NCBI GenBank assembly: GCA_020249925.1
Contig: JADCER010000016.1
Span: 1 to 64,000, forward strand
Length of the DNA: 64,000 nucleotides
Reading direction: 5' to 3'
DNA from: Roseomonas sp.
Lineage (GTDB): Bacteria; Pseudomonadota; Alphaproteobacteria; Acetobacterales; Acetobacteraceae
Shown here: positions 9,983 through 17,104 of the stretch, one piece after another
Numbering within the stretch: position 1 is the first letter of the stretch
How the letters are laid out: every line of letters begins with the position of its first letter
Made by a program: the position numbers and the translations under genes
Notes under the pieces: model-generated
What the model was told of the DNA's origin: nothing
Databases searched by the model: none
What the model saw: only the letters and a program-made list of their open reading frames with translations

Positions 9983-10657
9983 ATGCTGAAAATGATCCGC
10001 ATTTTCGCCTTTCTGCTGCTTGCCATTCTTGGCGGGCTTTGGGGGCTCGCCTGGTATCTGCGCGCCCCGAATGAGGCGATGGGCGATGCCTTCCTCCGGC
10101 AATTGGCGCAATTTGGTGGGGCGGATATGCCGGCCCCTTCGGCAGGCGGCGTGCAATTGCCGCAAGGCATCGCGCTTGGTGGCGCCTTCAGCCTGCAGGA
10201 CCATACCGGCCAGCGCGTGACGGAACGCGCATTCGTCGGAAAGCTCGGCCTGATCTATTTCGGCTTCACCTATTGCCCCGATGTCTGCCCGACCGAGCTT
10301 GGCATCATGGCCTCGGCGCTTGACCTATTGGGGCCCGATGCGGCGCGCGTGCTGCCGGCGCTGATCACCATTGACCCGGGCCGCGATACGCCAGCCGCGC
10401 TTGCCGATTACGTTTCCCGCTTCCACCCTTCCATGATCGGTTTGACCGGTACGGATGAGGAAATCGCCACCGCCGCCCGGGCCTTTCGCGTCTATTACCG
10501 GAAGGTCAATCCGCCCACGGCCAGCGAATACCTGATGGATCATTCATCCTTCATCTATCTGGTGGGTCCCGATGGCCGTGTGCGCCAGCTTTTCCGCCCG
10601 AATACGCCGCCCGAGACCATCGCCGCCGCCATCAAGGGGCAATTGCGCCAGCTTTGA
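9983..10657 (+). CDS. SCO1/SenC-family copper chaperone
   Basis: 224-aa thioredoxin-fold protein anchored by one N-terminal membrane segment (residues about 4-22). It carries the copper-binding CPDVCPTE (CxxxC) in the middle and the conserved His in DHSSFIYLV near the end. SCO proteins deliver copper to the CuA site of cytochrome oxidase or act as thiol-disulfide reductases in the periplasm. No oxidase genes lie next to it here, so the target is not shown. Catalytic residues are complete. Confidence 0.93.
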   Translation: MLKMIRIFAFLLLAILGGLWGLAWYLRAPNEAMGDAFLRQLAQFGGADMPAPSAGGVQLPQGIALGGAFSLQDHTGQRVTERAFVGKLGLIYFGFTYCPDVCPTELGIMASALDLLGPDAARVLPALITIDPGRDTPAALADYVSRFHPSMIGLTGTDEEIATAARAFRVYYRKVNPPTASEYLMDHSSFIYLVGPDGRVRQLFRPNTPPETIAAAIKGQLRQL

Positions 10658-10670
10658 GCCGCTACCTGCT

Positions 10671-10698
10671 TTCACGTCGAATAACATTCTGCTATAAA
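10671..10698 (+). promoter_or_regulatory. Candidate promoter of the small unknown gene
   Basis: TTCACG (10671-10676) and TATAAA (10693-10698) are 16 bp apart. They match the sigma-70 consensus at 4 of 6 and 5 of 6 positions. The stretch is AT-rich compared with its surroundings and lies 52 bp before the ATG at 10750. Assigned by eye only. Confidence 0.4.
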
Positions 10699-10749
10699 AA
10701 TCGGCACCGTCAGACCGAAAAAAATTCGGAGCAAAAAAAGGGATGCTTG

Positions 10750-11031
10750 ATGGAAAACGACCTCTACGACAGGGAGGGCGGCGCCGAACGTGGCGCAGCC
10801 AGTGGCCCAAGGCATACCAGAAGATTATCCGACAAGATCCTGATTGCCTTTCATCACGCCTGTGACCAATCCGATTTCGAAGTGGCGAATGATCTGCTGG
10901 TCATTCTGGAAAAGATGCTGAAACGGCCGAGTTCCGGTTCGGACAGCAATCGCCGCAAGAGTATCGAAAGCCTGGTCGCCGCGCATGAAAGGCTTTGGCT
11001 GTTGCGCCACCCGGAAGCACGCGAAAGCTAA
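10750..11031 (+). CDS. Small hypothetical protein, 93 aa
   Basis: Unrecognised soluble protein. ATG at 10750 is preceded by an A-rich run ending in GGGA about six bases upstream. The N-terminal 30 residues are polar and low in complexity. The rest (from LSDKILIAFHHACDQSDFE) looks like two amphipathic helices and ends with an ERLWLLRHP helix; no membrane segment, no Cys pair. Its own promoter candidate lies upstream. The stop overlaps the convergent methyltransferase stop by four bases. Composition and RBS make it look real; function unknown. Confidence 0.7.
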   Translation: MENDLYDREGGAERGAASGPRHTRRLSDKILIAFHHACDQSDFEVANDLLVILEKMLKRPSSGSDSNRRKSIESLVAAHERLWLLRHPEARES

Positions 11032-11759
11032 TCTGGGTTCAGGGCAGTTGCATCACGCAGGATCGCTTCGGCGGCCGCGGTGAAACGGCCATCGGCTTCG
11101 TGCAATACCAGCCCAGGCAGGACCCTTGCCGGGCTGCGCGCCCCCTTGCCGGCACGAAGCAAAACCCGTTTGGCCTGAACCCCGGCGCGCGGCCAAAGCG
11201 GCAGCAATTCCACGGCGCCGAAGCCGGACCCACGAATCGCCGCCACCGCAGCATCAAAACGCGCGGCCGGCAGGATCAGGCTCAGGCTGCCGCGCGGCGC
11301 AATGACGGCGGCCAGAAACCGCACCCAATCCGCGAGACCTGGCCCCGCCTCATGCGTCGCAGCGCGGCGAATGGCGCCTGGTGGCGGCGTGCCGCCCGGC
11401 CAATAGGGCGGATTGGCGAAGCCATGGGCCACGGGGCCAAGTCTGCGCGCCAAAGCCAGATCGGCGACATCCCCTTCTTCGATCCGGGCGACAAGCCCGG
11501 CCCGCGCGGCATTCTCGCGCGCCAGCGCCGCCATGGCGGCTTCGCGTTCCACCGCGCGGATCTGAAGCCCCGGCACACGGGCGGCAAGGCACAGAAAGGC
11601 GGCTCCGCTACCGGGGCCGGCTTCCAGCACGGTCTCTCCCGGCTTGGCCGGGACAAAGGCGGCCAGCAGCACCGCATCAAGGCCGGCACGGAATCCTGTT
11701 TGCGGCTGGCGCAGCGCCACACGGCCATTCAGCAAGCGATCCTCGGTGAAATCGGTCAC
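11028..11759 (-). CDS. tRNA1(Val) A37 N6-methyltransferase family
   Basis: 243-aa class I SAM-dependent methyltransferase of the TrmN6/YfiC group. Motif I is VLEAGPGSGAAFLCLAAR near residues 44-61, and the substrate-base motif NPPYW marks N6-adenine or related amino methylation. It starts with ATG overlapping the DUF2007 gene stop by 4 bp. TrmN6 modifies A37 of tRNA-Val; members of this group also methylate other RNA targets, so the exact substrate is inferred. Confidence 0.82.
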   Translation of the reverse strand: MTDFTEDRLLNGRVALRQPQTGFRAGLDAVLLAAFVPAKPGETVLEAGPGSGAAFLCLAARVPGLQIRAVEREAAMAALARENAARAGLVARIEEGDVADLALARRLGPVAHGFANPPYWPGGTPPPGAIRRAATHEAGPGLADWVRFLAAVIAPRGSLSLILPAARFDAAVAAIRGSGFGAVELLPLWPRAGVQAKRVLLRAGKGARSPARVLPGLVLHEADGRFTAAAEAILRDATALNPD

Positions 11760-11971
11760 AGCCCATCATCCTCACCCGCATCGCGGAGGATGCGTTCTGC
11801 TGCCGCCGCATCCTCATCACGCACGGCAAGCCGGCGCGGGAAGGCGCCAATACCGCCTTCAACTGCGCTGATATGCTGATCAAGCAACACGGATTCGATG
11901 CCGGCATCCCTGAGCAAGGCTTGCAGGAAGCCAAGCCTGATCGGGTTATTGCTGCGAACAAGAACGCGCAT
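11756..11971 (-). CDS. DUF2007 small protein
   Basis: 71-aa protein starting MRVLVRSNNPIRLGFLQALL and continuing with a short alpha/beta unit (IESVLLDQHISAVEG) and a C-terminal RLAVRDEDAAAAERIL. This is the DUF2007 'putative signal transducing protein' pattern, resembling a small ferredoxin-like sensor domain. ATG at 11971 with GGAGAG upstream; the longer frame to 12052 lacks support. It is coupled (ATGA) to the downstream tRNA methyltransferase, a pairing that hints at a shared role but does not define one. Confidence 0.75.
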   Translation of the reverse strand: MRVLVRSNNPIRLGFLQALLRDAGIESVLLDQHISAVEGGIGAFPRRLAVRDEDAAAAERILRDAGEDDGL

Positions 11972-12054
11972 TGGGAAGCTCTCCACCGGGCTCTTCGCTT
12001 GCCGGTCCGGCATGTGGCGCCTATGGTGCGCCGCGCATTCAAAGGTGAGCAAGA

Positions 12055-13080
12055 GTGGATTTGGCGCCGCAGCATATGCCTGGCGAGGATCGGGGTCGGG
12101 GGGAAGATGCCCTGGCCGCGCTTACAACGCTTGTCCAGGCGGATCTGGAAGCCAGCAACCGTCTGATCGTGGAGCGGATGCAAAGCCCGGTTGCGCTGAT
12201 TCCGCAATTGGCGGCGCATCTGGTGGCCGCTGGCGGGAAGCGGCTCCGGCCCTTGCTGACTTTGGCGGCGGCGAAGCTTTGCGGCTATCAGGGCGAGAGG
12301 CATATCTCCCTCGCGGCCTGTGTGGAATTCATCCATACCGCAACACTGCTGCATGATGATGTGGTGGATGAAAGCGCGCTCCGCCGCGGCCAGGCCAGCG
12401 CCAATGCGCTATTTGGCAATAAGGCGTCCGTGCTGGTTGGCGATTTCCTGTTTGCCCGCGCCTTTCAATTGATGGTGGCGGATGGCTCGCTTGAAGTGCT
12501 GCGCATCCTCTCGACCGCCGCGGCGACGATTGCCGAAGGCGAAGTGCTGCAATTGATGACGCAGAATGATACCGCGACCACGGAAGACCAATATCTGGCG
12601 GTGATTGAAGGCAAGACCGCCGCCCTTTTCGCCGCCGCCACCGAAGTGGGTGCGGTGATCGCGGATCGGCCCCGCGCAGAACAGGCCGCACTTTGCGATT
12701 ACGGCGGCGCGCTTGGGATCGCTTTTCAATTGGTGGATGACGCGCTGGATTACGCTGCCGATCAGCAAGCGCTTGGCAAGACGGTGGGCGATGATTTCCG
12801 CGAGGGGAAAATCACCCTGCCTGTATTGTTGGCCTTCGCGCGCGGGAGCGAGGAAGAACGCGGCTTTTGGCGCCGTGTGCTGGAAGCGGGCGAACAGCAG
12901 GAAGCTGATCTTGCCACCGCCATGGCGCTGATGACGAAGTACGACACGATTGGTGAGACAATTGCCCGCGCGCGCCGCTATGGCGAAAAGGCGATTGCGG
13001 CCCTGGATGTTTTCCCGGACAGCACCGAACGCCGCGCCATGGTGGAAGTGGTCCGCTTCTGTATTGACCGCGCGCGGTAG
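12055..13080 (+). CDS. Polyprenyl diphosphate synthase (octa/decaprenyl)
   Basis: 341-aa trans-isoprenyl diphosphate synthase that makes the ubiquinone side chain. The first aspartate-rich motif is DDVVDE and the second DDALDYAAD; GGKRLRPLL is the diphosphate-binding segment. Start GTG at 12055; an ATG seven codons on is an alternative. The gene stands alone on the plus strand, divergent from the DUF2007 gene by 83 bp and convergent with the O-antigen ligase gene with a 4-bp gap. Chain length cannot be read with confidence from the sequence. Confidence 0.92.
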   Translation: MDLAPQHMPGEDRGRGEDALAALTTLVQADLEASNRLIVERMQSPVALIPQLAAHLVAAGGKRLRPLLTLAAAKLCGYQGERHISLAACVEFIHTATLLHDDVVDESALRRGQASANALFGNKASVLVGDFLFARAFQLMVADGSLEVLRILSTAAATIAEGEVLQLMTQNDTATTEDQYLAVIEGKTAALFAAATEVGAVIADRPRAEQAALCDYGGALGIAFQLVDDALDYAADQQALGKTVGDDFREGKITLPVLLAFARGSEEERGFWRRVLEAGEQQEADLATAMALMTKYDTIGETIARARRYGEKAIAALDVFPDSTERRAMVEVVRFCIDRAR

Positions 13081-13084
13081 GCCG

Positions 13085-14278
13085 TCACGCCCGTCGCGGC
13101 ACCAGCGCCAGCGCGACCATCGCGAGCAATAGGCTCGCGACCCACCAGGCCTGCCAAAGGCCGAAGGAGAGCATCCCCGTCACGGCGGCTGAGGCGAGCA
13201 TCCCCGCCCCCACCGCCGGTGCGGCGCTGCGCGATGCCGCAAAGCCAAGTGCGAGCATCAGCGCCGCACCGATCAGGGCGCCAATGCCGCCCAATTCCAG
13301 CCAAAGCTGCAAGGCGCCGTTATGCGGGTGCAGCGGCATCACCCCCGCATGCGGCTGGGTCACAAAATCGCGCAGTGCCGGGGCAGTGATATTCAGCCGA
13401 TCCAGCGTGGCCGCATCCGGCTGCGCGGACCCGCCCGGCATGGCGCGGCTGGCTTCCAGCCCCCAGCCCAGGATCGGCTTTTCGGCAATGCGCGTGGCGG
13501 CGAAATCCCAGATGACCAGCCGATGCACCGCCGATGGCGGCAAGCTGGCCGAGGGGATTTGCGGCACAAAGGCAACCAGGAAGGGCATCAGCAGGATCAC
13601 GCATGCCACCCCTGCCCCAACCAGCCTTGGCCCGACCCGCGGCGCCACCAGGCCAAGCACCGCCGCGCCCAGCCCAGCAAGCGTCGCAAGCCGCGCGGTT
13701 TCCCCCGGCAGGCTGATCAGCACCCCCGCACCCAGCACCAAAAGCGCCGCCCGCGCCACCCAAGGCCAGGGCAGCGCAAATGCCAAGGGCAGCAAAAGCG
13801 CCATCAGTGAGGCCGCCGGCTTCAGCCCGAACATCAGCGCAGCCGGCACTTCCTTGAGCCCGCGCACGGCAGCACGCAGCGCATTACCGCTTTGCCAATC
13901 GCCCAAGGCCGCCGCCAAACCAATTACCAGCCCAAAACCAATCCAGGGCATCAGGCGCGCCCCTTGCGCCGCCCATGCCGCAGCATGCGCCAGCAGCATC
14001 ATCGCGGCCAAAGTCACCGCCAGTAGCGCCGCCCGCCCGGGATCAGGCGCCCAAAGTGACGTTACTGCCCCCCAGCCCGCCAGCAGCAGCCCAAGCAGCA
14101 GCACCGCGCCTTGCGGCAGGCCGGGCCGCCAGCCGGCGCGCCAGCCAAGGCCAAGCGTGATCGCCATGGGAATCAGCGCCAGCGGCGCCATGGCCTTGGA
14201 TTGCAGCACGGCCACAAAGGGTGCGGCAACGAATGCGATGGCGAGTGGCAAGCCGGGATGCGTCATGACCAAGCGCAT
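13085..14278 (-). CDS. O-antigen ligase/polymerase-like membrane protein
   Basis: About 397-aa integral membrane protein with roughly ten hydrophobic segments and one large periplasmic loop holding GWGLEASRAMPGG and HPHNGALQLWLELGG. The latter matches the conserved His-containing H-x-H-N motif of the Wzy_C/WaaL family. These enzymes join or polymerise lipid-linked glycans in the periplasm. The start is uncertain: ATG at 14278 or 14266 gives a clean first membrane segment, and no strong RBS is seen. No other LPS genes adjoin it, so ligase versus polymerase is open. Confidence 0.75.
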   Translation of the reverse strand: MRLVMTHPGLPLAIAFVAAPFVAVLQSKAMAPLALIPMAITLGLGWRAGWRPGLPQGAVLLLGLLLAGWGAVTSLWAPDPGRAALLAVTLAAMMLLAHAAAWAAQGARLMPWIGFGLVIGLAAALGDWQSGNALRAAVRGLKEVPAALMFGLKPAASLMALLLPLAFALPWPWVARAALLVLGAGVLISLPGETARLATLAGLGAAVLGLVAPRVGPRLVGAGVACVILLMPFLVAFVPQIPSASLPPSAVHRLVIWDFAATRIAEKPILGWGLEASRAMPGGSAQPDAATLDRLNITAPALRDFVTQPHAGVMPLHPHNGALQLWLELGGIGALIGAALMLALGFAASRSAAPAVGAGMLASAAVTGMLSFGLWQAWWVASLLLAMVALALVPRRA

Positions 14279-14399
14279 TAGGCCAGAACCGCGCCGGTTG
14301 AAACCGCAGCGCTGCGCCCCTTTGCAACGCGCGCATATTTTCTGGAATCTGGACACAGACAAAAGGGGCGTCATCCACTACATAACGCGGCAGGAGATC

Positions 14400-15422
14400 A
14401 TGCCCTTGCTGCCCGCCATTCCCGTTTTTGATCTGCGTAGTGAAGCCCAACCCGCGCTTGCCGCCATGCGCGCGGCGCCGGTGCGCGCGCAAGCGCTTTG
14501 GCTTTGGGCGCGCGGTCACTATACCCCGGCGGGCTTGGCGATAGCTGACAGGCTTTCGCGCCATTGGCTGCGCCGCAATGACAACCCGTTAAGGGATGAG
14601 CTCGATTCCATCGCGGCAGCCCTGCCGGGACCAGGCGCCTATGCGCTCAATCTTTCCTTCGAATGGGGCTGCACGGTGGGGATTGGCGCGGCAGAGGCGC
14701 CCTTCATGCTCCGCGTGCTCGATTGGCCATTGGAAGGTCTCGGCGAAAGGCTTTGCGTGTTTCGTCAGACGGGGCCGGCAGGGGATTGGCTCAATCTCGG
14801 CTGGCCGGGCTTTGTTGGGGTGATCACGGCACTGGCGCCGGGGCGTTTTTGCCTTTCCATCAATCAGCCACCCTTGCCGCAACGCGCCATCGCACGCATG
14901 GCGCGCCAAGCCGGGGCAGATTTCCTGGGCCGTGCCGTGGATTGGCTGGCGGCGCGGCCAGCACGCTGGCGCCATCGCGGTCTGCCGCCGGCGCATCTGA
15001 TGCGCCTTGTTTGCGATAACGCGCCGGATTACGCGGCAGCCCTCGCCATGCTGCGCGATACGCCCTTGGCAGCGGGTGCGATTTTTTCGCTTGCCGGCAC
15101 GCAGCCTGGCGAGGCTGCGGTGATCGAAAGGGCCGAGGAATCGCATGCCGTGATTGAAGCCAAGCCAAATGCGGTTGCCGCGAATGGCTGGCAATGCATC
15201 GCCAATCCTGGCGCGCCGCGCTGGCGCTACAGCGCCGAACGCCACGCCGCCATGACAGCGCTGCTGGCCGGGCCGGTGCCGCGTGACTTCGGCTGGCTCA
15301 AGCCACCCATCGCGAATGAGGGTTCACGCTTGGCCGCCATGATGTGCCCGGCAACGGGCAGGCTGGAATTGCTTGGGATGGAGGGCGTTACCGCGGTGAC
15401 GCGGCCGCTTTATTTGGAGTGA
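14400..15422 (+). CDS. C45/NAAA-like N-terminal nucleophile amidohydrolase
   Basis: 340-aa protein resembling the acid ceramidase/choloylglycine hydrolase/C45 acyltransferase fold. A cysteine in EWGCTVGIG (near residue 90) is the likely nucleophile exposed by self-cleavage. It is followed by MLRVLDWPLEGLG, the counterpart of the family's RNLDW strand. The frame is open for 372 codons upstream, but AGGAG before the ATG at 14400 and the start of similarity-like sequence fix the start. No signal peptide. Substrate unknown; an N-acyl amide is the family expectation. Confidence 0.68.
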   Translation: MPLLPAIPVFDLRSEAQPALAAMRAAPVRAQALWLWARGHYTPAGLAIADRLSRHWLRRNDNPLRDELDSIAAALPGPGAYALNLSFEWGCTVGIGAAEAPFMLRVLDWPLEGLGERLCVFRQTGPAGDWLNLGWPGFVGVITALAPGRFCLSINQPPLPQRAIARMARQAGADFLGRAVDWLAARPARWRHRGLPPAHLMRLVCDNAPDYAAALAMLRDTPLAAGAIFSLAGTQPGEAAVIERAEESHAVIEAKPNAVAANGWQCIANPGAPRWRYSAERHAAMTALLAGPVPRDFGWLKPPIANEGSRLAAMMCPATGRLELLGMEGVTAVTRPLYLE

Positions 15423-15443
15423 GGTGAAACACCCCGGCATTTA

Positions 15444-15543
15444 GATTGTTTTCCATTCACATTCGTTCAAGGAAAACAATCCAAACTTTTCGTTTGGTCG
15501 CATTTTCCGAGTCGCCAAGTGTTTCCACTTGGCTTGAAAATGC
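15444..15543. repeat. Cluster of three perfect hairpins between convergent genes
   Basis: Stem 1: GATTGTTTTCC (15444-15454) with its complement at 15471-15481. Stem 2: CCAAAC (15481-15486) with 15492-15497. Stem 3: GCATTTTC (15500-15507) with 15536-15543, enclosing a second perfect 8-bp stem GCCAAGTG/CACTTGGC (15514-15521, 15526-15533) with a TTTC loop. It is much more AT-rich than its surroundings and lies between the stops of two convergent genes, so a bidirectional terminator is the simplest reading. No clean U-tract follows any stem. Confidence 0.7.
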
Positions 15544-15583
15544 TCCGGCACCGGGGCTTCCCAAACAACGCAGCGCGTCGGCG

Positions 15584-16984
15584 TCACACCGCCGCAATAC
15601 TCTCCCGCCGCAGTTCCACCGAAAGCGCATCCAGCGACCGCTCAACACGATCGAGCATTTCCGTCACCTCATCCTTGGTGATCACCAGCGGTGGGGAGAA
15701 GCCGATGCTGTCATTCATCATGGCGCGCAGGATCACGCCCTGTTCTTCGCCATGCTTCACCAAACGCGGGCCGATCTTGCGGGCGGGGTCGAAGTTTTTC
15801 TTGGCAGCCTTGTCTTCCACCAATTCAATCGCACCCACCATGCCAACACCGCGCACTTCCCCCACCATCGGGTGGTTGGCGAAGCGGCGCTGCAATTCGC
15901 TTTGCAGATGCGGCCCCACAGATTTCACATGGCCGATCAGGTCAATCTCGTCATAGATTTTCAGCGTTTCAATCGCGACCGCCGCCGCCACCGGATGCCC
16001 GGAATAGGTAAAGCCATGGCCCCAGGTGCCAACGGCGGAAGACCCTTCCGCAATGCCCTGGAAGACCCGTTCATTCACCATCACGGCCGAGATCGGCAGA
16101 TAGGATGAAGACAGCGCCTTGGCGCACACCAGAATATCCGGCGTGATGCCGAAAGTCTGGCAGCCCCAGTAATTGCCGGTGCGGCCAAAACCGCAAATCA
16201 CCTCATCGGCTACAAACAGCACGTCATGCTTTTTCAGCACGGCCTGGATTTTCTCGAAATAAGTGCGCGGTGGCACAATCACGCCGCCCGCGCCCATGGT
16301 CGGTTCCGCCCAGAAGGCCGCCACCGTCTCCGGCCCTTCCTGGATGATATAGGCGTCCAATTCTTCCGCGAGGCGTGTCGCGAAATCTTCTTCCGATTCG
16401 CCGGGCTTGGCATTGTGGTAGTGATGCGGCGTGCCAACGTGATGGAAACGCCCGCCCGCGATTGGCGCATCAAACAGCTTGTGATTGGCGGGAAGCCCCG
16501 TGAGTGACGCCGCCGCCAGCGTAATGCCGTGATAGCCCTTCAAGCGCGCGATCAGCTTCTTCTTCTCAGGCCGGCCAATCGCGTTATTCATGTACCAGAT
16601 CATCTTGATCGCGCTGTCATTCGCCTCAGATCCTGAATTGGCGAAGAACACCTTGCTCATCGGCACCGGCGCGCGCTCAATCAGCATCTCCGCCAGATCG
16701 ATCATCGGCTCATGCGATTTGGCCGTGAAGGAATGATAAAAAGGGAGCTTCCGCATCTGGTTGGCCGCGGCCTGCACCAGGCGTTCATTGTCAAAGCCGA
16801 GGGATGTGCACCACAGCCCCGCCATGGCTTCGATATATTCCTTGCCCTGATCGTCAAAAATCCGCACGCCCTTGCCGCGGCTGATCACCAGCGGGCCATT
16901 CACCTGATGCGCCTTGGCATCGGTATAGGGGTGCAGCACATTGGCAATGTCGCGGACGGCATTGGAATTGCGGGGCGGGGTCAT
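15584..16984 (-). CDS. Class III pyridoxal-phosphate aminotransferase
   Basis: 466-aa fold-type I aminotransferase. It has the cofactor-contact motifs ANSGSEANDSAIKM and LFVADEVICGFGRTG, and CAKALSSSYLPISAV with the Schiff-base lysine. The N-terminal LHPYTDAKAH and the WGHGFTYSGHPVAAA segment resemble the putrescine/GABA/beta-alanine:pyruvate group. GAGGAAG lies eight bases before the ATG. It is transcribed alone, away from the molybdoenzyme gene. Amino donor specificity is not decidable here; an omega-amino acid or polyamine with pyruvate is likely. Confidence 0.88.
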   Translation of the reverse strand: MTPPRNSNAVRDIANVLHPYTDAKAHQVNGPLVISRGKGVRIFDDQGKEYIEAMAGLWCTSLGFDNERLVQAAANQMRKLPFYHSFTAKSHEPMIDLAEMLIERAPVPMSKVFFANSGSEANDSAIKMIWYMNNAIGRPEKKKLIARLKGYHGITLAAASLTGLPANHKLFDAPIAGGRFHHVGTPHHYHNAKPGESEEDFATRLAEELDAYIIQEGPETVAAFWAEPTMGAGGVIVPPRTYFEKIQAVLKKHDVLFVADEVICGFGRTGNYWGCQTFGITPDILVCAKALSSSYLPISAVMVNERVFQGIAEGSSAVGTWGHGFTYSGHPVAAAVAIETLKIYDEIDLIGHVKSVGPHLQSELQRRFANHPMVGEVRGVGMVGAIELVEDKAAKKNFDPARKIGPRLVKHGEEQGVILRAMMNDSIGFSPPLVITKDEVTEMLDRVERSLDALSVELRRESIAAV

Positions 16985-17104
16985 GTTTTGGCTTCCTCGA
17001 ACTTGGGTAGAGCCCCGATTAAGACACGCCTTGGCCCAATCCCCAAGAGGAAAGCGTTGCCCTAAGCCCCGCTGCGCGCCACATTACCCCCACGGAGGCA
17101 TCAC

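Noticed and set aside
13284-14399. Long plus-strand open frame continuous with the amidohydrolase gene
   Set aside because: It is antisense to the O-antigen ligase gene, of low-complexity Ser/Pro/Ala composition, and AGGAG-ATG at 14400 marks the real start.
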